In this document: positions 51,550 through 63,080 of the stretch, piece after piece | Layout of the letters: each line of letters begins with the position of its first letter | How positions within the stretch are numbered: the stretch's first letter is position 1 | DNA from: Hydractinia symbiolongicarpus | Lineage: Eukaryota > Cnidaria > Hydrozoa > Anthoathecata > Hydractiniidae | DNA: 64,000 nucleotides | Assembly: GCF_029227915.1 (NCBI RefSeq) | Contig: NC_079875.1 | Location: 1-64,000, forward strand | Direction: 5' to 3' | Position numbers and translations under genes: made by a program | Notes under the pieces: generated by a model | What the model was told of the DNA's origin: nothing | The model's input: only the letters and a program-made list of their open reading frames with translations | Database searches by the model: none

Positions 51550-54500
51550 AGACTTGTAGTTTTCAAAAATGTTTTCATTTTTGATGAGACGCTGAATAAA
51601 AGAAGTTTAACCGCCGGCAAACGAAAACCTGCGATTTCCCGTAAATCCCAGACTCGGCCCGTATAGTTAAAAGTATACAAATAAAGTACCCAGGGAGTAA
51701 ACTCATCTTCCGAACGATTTTTTAAATTATTGTTTCACCACTAAAGCCCATGAGACTTGTAGTTTTCAAAAATGTTTTCATTTTTGATGAGACGCTGAAT
51801 AAAAGAAGTTTAATCGCCGGCAAACGAAAACCTGCGATTTCCCGTAAAACCCGGACTCGGCCTGTAAAGTCAAAAGTATACAAAAAAAGTACCCAGGGAG
51901 TAAACTCATTTCCCGAACAATTTTTTAAATTATTATTTCACCACTAAAGCCCATGAGACTTGTAGTTTTTAAAAGTGTTTTCATTTTTGATGAGACGCTG
52001 AATAAATGGAGTTTAATCGCCGGCAATCGAAAACCCGCCATTTCCCGTAAACCCCGGACTCGGCCCGTATAGTCAAAAGCATACAAAGAAAGTACCCAGG
52101 GAGTAAACTCATTTCCCGAACGATTTTTTAAATTATTTTTTCACCACTAAAACGCATGAGACTTGTAGTTTTCAAAAATGTTTTAATTTTTGATGAGACG
52201 CTGAATAAAAGAAGTTTAATCGCCGGCAAACGAAAACCTGCGATTTCCCGTAAATCCCAGACTCGGCCCGTATAGTCAAAAGTATACAAAGGAAGTACCC
52301 AGGGAGTAAACTCATTTCCCGAACGATTTTTCAAATTATTTCTGCACCATTAGAACGAATAAGACTTTTAGTTTTCCAAAATGTTTTCACTTTTAATGAC
52401 ACGCTTAATGAAAGAGGTTTAATCGCCGGCAAACGAAAACCCGCGATTTCCCGTAAATCCCGGGCTTGTCCCGTGTAGTCAAATGTATACAAAGAAAGTA
52501 CCCTGTGAGTAAACTTATTTCCAGAACGATTTTTTAAATTATCTTTTCACCACTAAATCGCATGAGACTTGTAGTTTCCAAAAATGTTTTCATTTTTGAT
52601 GAGACGCTGAATAAAAAGAAGTTTAACCGCCGGCAAACGAAAACCTGCGATTTCCCGTAAATCCCAGACTCGGCCCGTATAGTTAAAAGTATACAAATAA
52701 AGTACCCAGGGAGTAAACTCATCTTCCGAACGATTTTTTAAATTATTATTTCACCACTAAAGGCCATGAGACTTGTAGTTTTTAAAAATGTTTTCATTTT
52801 TGATGAGACGCTGAATAAAAGAAGTTTACTCGCCGGCAAACGAAAACCCGCCATTTCCCCTAAAACCCGGGCTTGGCCCGTGTAGTCGAATGTATACAAA
52901 GAAAGTACCCTGTGAGTAAACTCATTTCCAAAACGATTTTTTAAAATATCTTTTCACCACTAAAACGCTTGAGACTTGTAGTTTTCAAAAATGTTTTCAT
53001 TTTTGATGAGACGCTGAAAAAAAGAAGTTTAATCGCCGGCAAACGAAAACCTGCGATTTCCCGTAAAACCCGGACTCGGCCTGTAAAATCAAAAGTATAC
53101 AAAAAAAGTACCCAGGGAGTAAACTCATTTCCCGAACAATTTTTTAAATTATTATTTCACCACTAAAGCCCATGAGACTTGTAGTTTTTAAAAGTGTTTT
53201 CATTTTTGATGAGACGCTGAATAAATGGAGTTTAATCGCCGGCAATCGAAAACCCGCGATTTCCCGTAAACCCCGGACTCGGCCCGTATAGTTAAAAGTA
53301 TACAAAGAAAGTACCCAGGGAGTAAACTCATTTCCCGAACGATTTTTTAAGTTACTTTTTCACCACTAAAACGCATGAGACTTGTAGTTTTCAAAAATGT
53401 TTTCATTTTTGATGAGACGCTGAATAAAAGAAGTTTAATCACCGGCAAACGAAGACCTGCGATTTCCCGTAAAACCCGGACTCGGCCTGTAAAGTCCAAA
53501 GTATACAAAAAAGTACCCAGAGAGTAAACTCATTTCCCGAACGATTTTTCAAATTATTTCTGCACCATTAGAACGAATAAGACTTTTAGTTTTCGAAAAT
53601 GTTTTCACTTTTAATGAGACGCTTAATGAAAGAGGTTTAATCGCCGGCAAACGAAAACCCGCGATTTCCCGTAAATCCCGGGCTTGTCCCGTATAGTCGA
53701 ATGTATACAAAGAAAGTACCCTGTGAGTAAACTTATTTCCAGAACGATTTTTTAAATTATCTTTTTACCACTAAATCGCATGAGACTTGTAGTTTTCAAA
53801 AATGTTTTCATTTTTGATGAGACGCTGAATAAAAGAAGTTTAACCGCCGGCAAACGAAAACCTGCGATTTCCCGTAAATCCCAGACTCGGCCCGTATAGT
53901 TAAAAGTATACAAATAAAGTACCCAGGGAGTAAACTCATCTTCCGAACGATTTTTTAAATTATTGTTTCACCACTAAAGCCCATGAGAATTGTAGTTTTT
54001 AAAAATGTTTTCATTTTTGATGAGACGCTGAATAAAAGAAGTTTAATCGCCGGCAAACGAAAACCCGCCATTTCCCGTAAACCCTGGAGTCGGCCCGTAT
54101 AGTCAAAAGTATACAAAGAAAGTACCCAGGGAGTAAACTCATTTCCCGAACGATTTTTTAAATTATTTTTTTACCACTAAAACGCATGAGACTTGTAGTT
54201 TTCAAAAATGTTTTCATTTTTGATGAGACACTGAATAAAAAAAGTTTAATCGCCGGCAAACGAAAACCTGCGATTTCCTGTAAATCCCGGACTCGGCCTG
54301 TAAAGACAAAAGTATACAAAAAAAGTACCCAGGGAGTAAACTCATTTCCCGAACGATTTTTTAAATTATTTTTTCACCACTAAAACGCATGAGACTTGTA
54401 GTTTTCAAAAATGTTTTCATTTTTGATGAGACGCTGAATAAAAGAAGTTTAATCGCCGGCAAACGAAAACCTGCGATTTCCCGTAAAACCCGGACTCGGC

Positions 54501-54565
54501 CTGTAAAGTCAAAAGTATACAAAAAAAGTACCCAGGGAGTAAACTCATTTCCCGAACGATTTTTT
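51550..54565 (-). repeat. 15-monomer duplication, copy 2 (3045 bp)
   Basis: Tandem copy of 48505-51545. The pair diverges on the right where 51526 reads ATTTTTTCACCACTAAAACG and the corresponding 54571 reads ATTATTTCACCACTAAAGCC. On the left, ATCTTTTTACC at 48481 differs from ATTTTTTCACC at 51526. Fifteen monomers is not a multiple of four, so the four-type order is out of phase across the join. Confidence 0.9.
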
Positions 54566-54591
54566 AAATTATTATTTCACCACTAAAGCCC
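54389..54591 (-). repeat. Example reverse monomer (203 bp)
   Basis: It runs from ATGAGACTTG to the base before the next. By hand count it has 75 G+C of 203 (about 37%) and 10 CpG. On the + strand it contains the dyad at 54405-54426, GAATAAA, the GCCGGC palindrome, GTATAC, CCCAGGGAG, and an A/T block TTTTTTAAATTATTATTTC. A 65-codon frame fills most of it (ATG at 54389, stop TAA), and the complementary strand of many monomers is also open for 62-68 codons. Both readings drift freely among copies. Confidence 0.9.
54405..54426. repeat. 22-bp dyad within the monomer (example)
   Basis: The arms TCAAAAATG and CATTTTTGA are perfect reverse complements around the loop TTTT. The same dyad, intact or shortened to 7-bp arms where TTTTTAAAAATG replaces TTTTCAAAAATG, occurs in most monomers of both orientations, so it repeats about every 203 bp. 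It could extrude a short cruciform or bind a dimeric protein; neither is shown by the sequence alone. Confidence 0.85.
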
Positions 54592-55164
54592 ATGAGACTT
54601 GTAGTTTTTAAAAGTGTTTTCATTTTTGATGAGACGCTGAATAAATGGAGTTTAATCGCCGGCAAACGAAAACCCACCATTTCCCGTAAACCCCGGACTC
54701 GGCCCGTATAGTCAAAAGTATACAAAGAAAGTACCCAGGGAGTAAACTCATTTCCCGAACGATTTTTTAAGTTACTTTTTGACCACTAAAACGCATGAGA
54801 CTTGTAGTTTTCAAAAATGTTTTCATTTTTGATGAGACGCTGAATAAAAGAAGTTTAATCACCGGCAAACGAAGACCTGCGATTTCCCGTAAAACCCGGA
54901 CTCGGCCTGTAAAGTCAAATGTATACAAAAAAGTACCCAGGGAGTAAACTCATTTCCCGAACGATTTTTCAAATTATTTCTGCACCATTAGAACGAATAA
55001 GACTTTTAGTTTTCCAAAATGTTTTCACTTTTAATGAGACGCTTAATGAAAGAGGTTTAATCGCCGGCAAACGAAAACCCGCGATTTCCCGTAAATCCCG
55101 GGCTTGTCCCGTATAATCGAATGTATACAAAGAAAGTACCCTGTGAGTAAACTTATTTCCAGAA

Positions 55165-58100
55165 CGATTTTTTAAATTATCTTTTCACCACTAAATCGCA
55201 TGAGACTTGTAGTTTTCAAAAATGTTTTCATTTTTGATGAGACGCTGAATAAAAGAAGTTTAATCGCCGGCAAACGAAAACCTGCGATTTCCCGTAAAAC
55301 CCGGACTCGGCCTGTAAAGTCAAAAGTATACAAAAAAAGTACCCAGGGAGTAAACTCATTTCCCGAACGATTTTTTAAATTATTATTTCACCACTAAAGC
55401 CCATGAGACTTGTAGTTTTTAAAAGTGTTTTCATTTTTGATGAGACGCTGAATAAATGGAGTTTAATCGCCGGCAAACAAAACCCACCATTTCCCGCAAA
55501 CCCCGGACTTGGCCCGTATAGTCAAAAGTATACAAAGAAAGTACCCAGGGAGTAAACTCATTTCCCGAACGATTTTTTAAGTTACTTTTTGACCACTAAA
55601 ACGCATGAGACTTGTAGTTTTCAAAAATGTTTTCATTTTTGATGAGACGCTGAATAAAAGAAGTTTAATCACCGGCAAACGAAGACCTGCGATTTCCCGT
55701 AAAACCCGGACTCGGCCTGTAAAGTCAAATGTATACAAAAAAGTACCCAGGGAGTAAACTCATTTCCCGAACGATTTTTCAAATTACTTCTGCACCATTA
55801 GAACGAATAAGACTTTTAGTTTTCCAAAATGTTTTCACTTTTAATGAGACGCTTAATGAAAGAGGTTTAATCGCCGGCAAACGAAAACCCGCGATTTCCC
55901 GTAAATCCCGGGCTTGTCCCGTATAGTCGAATGTATACAAAGAAAGTACCCTGTGAGTAAACTTATTTCCAGAACGATTTTTTAAATTATCTTTTCACCA
56001 CTAAATCGCATGAGACTTGTAGTTTTCAAAAATGTTTTCATTTTTGATGAGACGCTGAATAAAAGAAGTTTAACCGCCGGCAAACGAAAACCTGCGATTT
56101 CCCGTAAATCCCAGACTCGGCCCGTATAGTTAAAAGTATACAAATAAAGTACCCAGGGAGTAAACTCATCTTCCGAACGATTTTTTAAATTATTGTTTCA
56201 CCACTAAAGCCCATGAGAATTGTAGTTTTTAAAAATGTTTTCATTTGTGATGAGACGCTGAATAAAAGAAGTTTATTCGCCGGCAAACGGAAACCCGCCA
56301 TTTCCCGTAAACCCTGGAGTCGGTCCGTATAGTCAAAAGTATACAAAGAAAGTACCCAGGGAGTAAACTCATTTCCGGAACGATTTTTTAAATTATTTTT
56401 TCACCACTAAAACGCATGAGACTTGTAGTTTTCAAAAATGTTTTCATTTTTGATGAGACGCTGAATAAAAAAAGTTTAATGGCCGGCAAACGAAAACCTG
56501 CGATTTCCTGTAAATCCCGGACTCGGCCTGTAAAGACAAAAGTATACAAAAAAAGTACCCAGGGAGTAAACTCATATCCCGAACGATTTTTTAAATTATT
56601 ATTTCACCACTAAAGCCCATGAGACTTGTAGTTTTCATAAATGTTTTCATTTTTAATGAGACGCTTAATGAAAGAGGTTTAATCGCCGGCAAACGAAAAC
56701 CAGCGATTTGCCCTAAAACCCGGGCTTGGCCCGTGTAGTCGAATGTATACAAAGAAAGTACCCTGTGAGTAAACTCATTTCCAAAACGATTTTTTAAATT
56801 ATCTTTTCACCACTAAAACGCTTGAGACTTGTAGTTTTTAAAAATGTTTTCATTTTTGATAAGACGCTGAATAAAAGAAGTTTAATCGCCGGTAAACGAA
56901 AACCTGCGATTTCCCGTAAAACCCGGACTCGGCCTGTAAAGTCAAAAGTATACAAAAAAAGTACCCAGGGAGTAAACTCATTTCCCGAACGATTTTTTAA
57001 ATTATTATTTCACCACTAAAGCCCATGAGACTTGTAGTTTTTAAAAGTGTTTTCATTTTTGATGAGACGCTGAATAAATGGAGTTTAATCGCCGGCAAAC
57101 GAAAACTCGCCATTTCCCGTAAACCCCGGACTCGGCCCGTATAGTCAAAAGTATACAAAGAAAGTACCCAGGGAGTAAACTCATTTCCCGAACGATTTTT
57201 TAAATTACTTTTTCACCACTAAAACGCATGAGACTTGTAGTTTTCAAAAATGTTTTCATTTTTGATGAGACGCTGAATAAAAGAAGTTTAATCACCGGCA
57301 AACGAAAACCTGCGATTTCCCGTAAAACACGGACTCGGCCTGTAAAGTCAAAAGTATACAAAAAAAGTACCCAGGGAGTAAACTCATTTCCCGAACGATT
57401 TTTTAAATTACTTTTTCACCACTAAAACGCATGAGACTTGTAGTTTTCAAAAATGTTTTCATTTTTGATGAGACGCTGAATAAAAGAAGTTTAATCACCG
57501 GCAAACGAAAACCTGCGATTTCCCGTAAAACACGGACTCGGCCTGTAAAGTCAAAAGTATACAAAAAAAGTACCCAGGGAGTAAACTCATTTCCCGAACG
57601 ATTTTTTAAATTATTATTTCACCACTAAAGCCCATGAGACTTGTAGTTTTTAAAGATGTTTTCATTTTTGATGAGACGCTGAATAAAAGAAGTTTAATCG
57701 CCGGCAAACGAAAACCTGCGACTTCCCGTAACTCCCGGACTCGGCCCGTATAGTCAAAAGTATAAAAAGAAAGTACGCAGGGAGTAAACTCATTTCCCGA
57801 ACGATTTTTCAAATTATTTCTCCACCACTAGAACGAATGAGACTTGTAGTTTTCCAAAATGTTTCCTTTTTTAATGAGACGCTTAATGAAAGAGGTTTAA
57901 TCGCCGGCAAACAAAAACCCCCGATTTACCGTAAATCCCAGACTCGGCCCGTATAGTCAAAAGTATACAAAGAATGTACCCAGGGAGTAAACTCATTTCC
58001 CGAACGATTTTTTAAATTACTTTTTCACCACTAAAACGCATGAGACTTGTAGTTTTCAAAAATGTTTTCATTTTTGATGAGACGCTGAATAAAAGAAGTT

Positions 58101-60033
58101 TAATCGCCGGCAAACGAAAACCTGCGATTTCCCGTAAATCCCGGACTCGGCCTGTAAAGTCAAAAGTATACAAAAAAAGTACCCAGGGAGTAAACTCATT
58201 TCCCGAACGATTTTCCAAATTATTTCTGCACCACTAGAACGAATGACAACTTGTAGTTTTCCAACATGTTTTCATTTTTGATGAGACGCTGAATAAAAGA
58301 AGTTTAATCGCCGGCAAACGAAAACCCGCCATTTCCCGTAAACCCTGGACTCGGTCCGTATAGTCAAAAGTATACAGAGAAAGTACCCAGGGAGTAAACT
58401 CATTTCCCGAACGATTTTTTAAATTACTTTTTCACCACTAAAACGCATGACACTTGTAGTTTTTAAAAATGTTTTCATTTTTGATGAGACGCTGAATAAA
58501 AGAAGTTTAATCGCCGGCAAACGAAAACCTGCGATTTCCCGTAAATCCCGGACTCGGCCTGTAAAGTCAAAAGTATACAAAAAAAGTACCCAGGGAGTAA
58601 ACTCATTTCCCGAACGATTTTCCAAATTATTTCTGCACCACTAGAACGAATGAGACTTGTAGTTTTCCAAAATGTTTTCATTTTTGATGAGACGCTGAAT
58701 AAAAGAAGTTTAATCGCCGGCAAACGAAAACCCGCCATTTCCCGTAAACCCTGGACTCGGTCCGTATAGTCAAAAGTATACAGAGAAAGTACCCAGGGAG
58801 TAAACTCATTTCCCGAACGATTTTTTAAATTACTTTTTCACCACTAAAACGCATGAGACTTGTAGTTTTCAAAAATGTTTTCATTTTTGATGAGACGCTG
58901 AATAAAAGAAGTTTAATCACCGGCAAACGAAAACCTGCGATTTCCCGTAAAACCCGGACTCGGCCTGTAAAATCAAAAGTATACAAAAAAAGTACCCAGG
59001 GAGTAAACTCATTTCCCGAACGATTTTTTAAATTATCTTTTCACCACTAAATCGCATGAGACTTGTAGTTTTCAAAAATGTTTTCATTTTTGATGAGACG
59101 CTGAATAAAAGAAGTTTAATCGCCGGCAAACGAAAACCTGCGATTTCCCGTAAAACCCGGACTCGGCCTGTAAAGTCAAAAGTATACAAAAAAAGTACCC
59201 AGGGAGTAAACTCATTTCCCGAACGATTTTTTAAATTATTATTTCACCACTAAAGCCCATGAGACTTGTAGTTTTTAAAAGTGTTTTCATTTTTGATGAG
59301 ACGCTGAATAAATGGAGTTTAATCGCCGGCAAACAAAACCCACCATTTCCCGTAAACCCCGGACTTGGCCCGTATAGTCAAAAGTATACAAAGAAAGTAC
59401 CCAGGGAGTAAACTCATTTCCCGAACGATTTTTTAAGTTACTTTTTGACCACTAAAACGCATGAGACTTGTAGTTTTCAAAAATGTTTTCATTTTTGATG
59501 AGACGCTGAATAAAAGAAGTTTAATCACCGGCAAACGAAGACCTGCGATTTCCCGTAAAACCCGGACTCGGCCTGTAAAGTCAAATGTATACAAAAAAGT
59601 ACCCAGGGAGTAAACTCATTTCCCGAACGATTTTCCAAATTATTTCTGCACCACTAGAACGAATGAGACTTGTAGTTTTCCAAAATGTTTTCATTTTTGA
59701 TGAGACGCTGAATAAAAGAAGTTTAATCGCCGGCAAACGAAAACCCGCCATTTCCCGTAAACCCTGGACTCGGTCCGTATAGTCAAAAGTATACAGAGAA
59801 AGTACCCAGGGAGTAAACTCATTTCCCGAACGATTTTTTAAATTACTTTTTCACCACTAAAACGCATGAGACTTGTAGTTTTCAAAAATGTTTTCATTTT
59901 TGATGAGACGCTGAATAAAAGAAGTTTAATCACCGGCAAACGAAAACCTGCGATTTCCCGTAAAACCCGGACTCGGCCTGTAAAATCAAAAGTATACAAA
60001 AAAAGTACCCAGGGAGTAAACTCATTTCCCGAA
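55165..60033 (-). repeat. 24-monomer duplication, copy 1 (4869 bp)
   Basis: The monomers at 55200, 55729, 56416, 56822 and 57228 recur exactly 4869 bp downstream at 60069, 60598, 61285, 61691 and 62097. Private variants in both copies include CAAACAAAACCCACC, CATTTGTGATGAG, GTTTTCATAAATG and GCGATTTGCCCTAAAACC. One difference seen is TTCCCGCAAACC near 55493 against TTCCCGTAAACC near 60362. Copy 1 has one extra monomer (57431-57633, a repeat of 57228-57430). Confidence 0.88.
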
Positions 60034-60640
60034 CGATTTTTTAAATTATCTTTTCACCACTAAATCGCATGAGACTTGTAGTTTTCAAAAATGTTTTCAT
60101 TTTTGATGAGACGCTGAATAAAAGAAGTTTAATCGCCGGCAAACGAAAACCTGCGATTTCCCGTAAAACCCGGACTCGGCCTGTAAAGTCAAAAGTATAC
60201 AAAAAAAGTACCCAGGGAGTAAACTCATTTCCCGAACGATTTTTTAAATTATTATTTCACCACTAAAGCCCATGAGACTTGTAGTTTTTAAAAGTGTTTT
60301 CATTTTTGATGAGACGCTGAATAAATGGAGTTTAATCGCCGGCAAACAAAACCCACCATTTCCCGTAAACCCCGGACTTGGCCCGTATAGTCAAAAGTAT
60401 ACAAAGAAAGTACCCAGGGAGTAAACTCATTTCCCGAACGATTTTTTAAGTTACTTTTTGACCACTAAAACGCATGAGACTTGTAGTTTTCAAAAATGTT
60501 TTCATTTTTGATGAGACGCTGAATAAAAGAAGTTTAATCACCGGCAAACGAAGACCTGCGATTTCCCGTAAAACCCGGACTCGGCCTGTAAAGTCAAATG
60601 TATACAAAAAAGTACCCAGGGAGTAAACTCATTTCCCGAA
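58600..60640 (-). repeat. Five-monomer tandem duplication (1013 bp)
   Basis: About 58610-59625 recurs at about 59630-60640. The TTTTCCAAATTATTTCTGC form lies at 58619 and 59632; the monomers at 58853 and 59056 recur at 59866 and 60069. The second repeat runs into copy 2 of the 4869-bp duplication, so the 1013-bp event sits at its join. Confidence 0.82.
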
Positions 60641-63080
60641 CGATTTTTCAAATTACTTCTGCACCATTAGAACGAATAAGACTTTTAGTTTTCCAAAATG
60701 TTTTCACTTTTAATGAGACGCTTAATGAAAGAGGTTTAATCGCCGGCAAACGAAAACCCGCGATTTCCCGTAAATCCCGGGCTTGTCCCGTATAGTCGAA
60801 TGTATACAAAGAAAGTACCCTGTGAGTAAACTTATTTCCAGAACGATTTTTTAAATTATCTTTTCACCACTAAATCGCATGAGACTTGTAGTTTTCAAAA
60901 ATGTTTTCATTTTTGATGAGACGCTGAATAAAAGAAGTTTAACCGCCGGCAAACGAAAACCTGCGATTTCCCGTAAATCCCAGACTCGGCCCGTATAGTT
61001 AAAAGTATACAAATAAAGTACCCAGGGAGTAAACTCATCTTCCGAACGATTTTTTAAATTATTGTTTCACCACTAAAGCCCATGAGAATTGTAGTTTTTA
61101 AAAATGTTTTCATTTGTGATGAGACGCTGAATAAAAGAAGTTTATTCGCCGGCAAACGGAAACCCGCCATTTCCCGTAAACCCTGGAGTCGGTCCGTATA
61201 GTCAAAAGTATACAAAGAAAGTACCCAGGGAGTAAACTCATTTCCGGAACGATTTTTTAAATTATTTTTTCACCACTAAAACGCATGAGACTTGTAGTTT
61301 TCAAAAATGTTTTCATTTTTGATGAGACGCTGAATAAAAAAAGTTTAATGGCCGGCAAACGAAAACCTGCGATTTCCTGTAAATCCCGGACTCGGCCTGT
61401 AAAGACAAAAGTATACAAAAAAAGTACCCAGGGAGTAAACTCATATCCCGAACGATTTTTTAAATTATTATTTCACCACTAAAGCCCATGAGACTTGTAG
61501 TTTTCATAAATGTTTTCATTTTTAATGAGACGCTTAATGAAAGAGGTTTAATCGCCGGCAAACGAAAACCAGCGATTTGCCCTAAAACCCGGGCTTGGCC
61601 CGTGTAGTCGAATGTATACAAAGAAAGTACCCTGTGAGTAAACTCATTTCCAAAACGATTTTTTAAATTATCTTTTCACCACTAAAACGCTTGAGACTTG
61701 TAGTTTTTAAAAATGTTTTCATTTTTGATAAGACGCTGAATAAAAGAAGTTTAATCGCCGGTAAACGAAAACCTGCGATTTCCCGTAAAACCCGGACTCG
61801 GCCTGTAAAGTCAAAAGTATACAAAAAAAGTACCCAGGGAGTAAACTCATTTCCCGAACGATTTTTTAAATTATTATTTCACCACTAAAGCCCATGAGAC
61901 TTGTAGTTTTTAAAAGTGTTTTCATTTTTGATGAGACGCTGAATAAATGGAGTTTAATCGCCGGCAAACGAAAACTCGCCATTTCCCGTAAACCCCGGAC
62001 TCGGCCCGTATAGTCAAAAGTATACAAAGAAAGTACCCAGGGAGTAAACTCATTTCCCGAACGATTTTTTAAATTACTTTTTCACCACTAAAACGCATGA
62101 GACTTGTAGTTTTCAAAAATGTTTTCATTTTTGATGAGACGCTGAATAAAAGAAGTTTAATCACCGGCAAACGAAAACCTGCGATTTCCCGTAAAACACG
62201 GACTCGGCCTGTAAAGTCAAAAGTATACAAAAAAAGTACCCAGGGAGTAAACTCATTTCCCGAACGATTTTTTAAATTATTATTTCACCACTAAAGCCCA
62301 TGAGACTTGTAGTTTTTAAAGATGTTTTCATTTTTGATGAGACGCTGAATAAAAGAAGTTTAATCGCCGGCAAACGAAAACCTGCGACTTCCCGTAACTC
62401 CCGGACTCGGCCCGTATAGTCAAAAGTATAAAAAGAAAGTACGCAGGGAGTAAACTCATTTCCCGAACGATTTTTCAAATTATTTCTCCACCACTAGAAC
62501 GAATGAGACTTGTAGTTTTCCAAAATGTTTCCTTTTTTAATGAGACGCTTAATGAAAGAGGTTTAATCGCCGGCAAACAAAAACCCCCGATTTACCGTAA
62601 ATCCCAGACTCGGCCCGTATAGTCAAAAGTATACAAAGAATGTACCCAGGGAGTAAACTCATTTCCCGAACGATTTTTTAAATTACTTTTTCACCACTAA
62701 AACGCATGAGACTTGTAGTTTTCAAAAATGTTTTCATTTTTGATGAGACGCTGAATAAAAGAAGTTTAATCGCCGGCAAACGAAAACCTGCGATTTCCCG
62801 TAAATCCCGGACTCGGCCTGTAAAGTCAAAAGTATACAAAAAAAGTACCCAGGGAGTAAACTCATTTCCCGAACGATTTTCCAAATTATTTCTGCACCAC
62901 TAGAACGAATGACAACTTGTAGTTTTCCAACATGTTTTCATTTTTGATGAGACGCTGAATAAAAGAAGTTTAATCGCCGGCAAACAAAAACCCGCCATTT
63001 CCCGTAAACCCTGGACTCGGTCCGTATAGTCAAAAGTATACAGAGAAAGTACCCAGGGAGTAAACTCATTTCCCGAACGA
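60034..63080 (-). repeat. 24-monomer duplication, copy 2 (partial)
   Basis: It follows copy 1 at offset 4869 to about 62287, then at 4666 (one monomer fewer) to about 63080, where TTTTCCAAATTATTTC replaces the expected TTTTTTAAATTAC. It is therefore a truncated, monomer-deleted copy of the 4869-bp unit. Confidence 0.83.
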
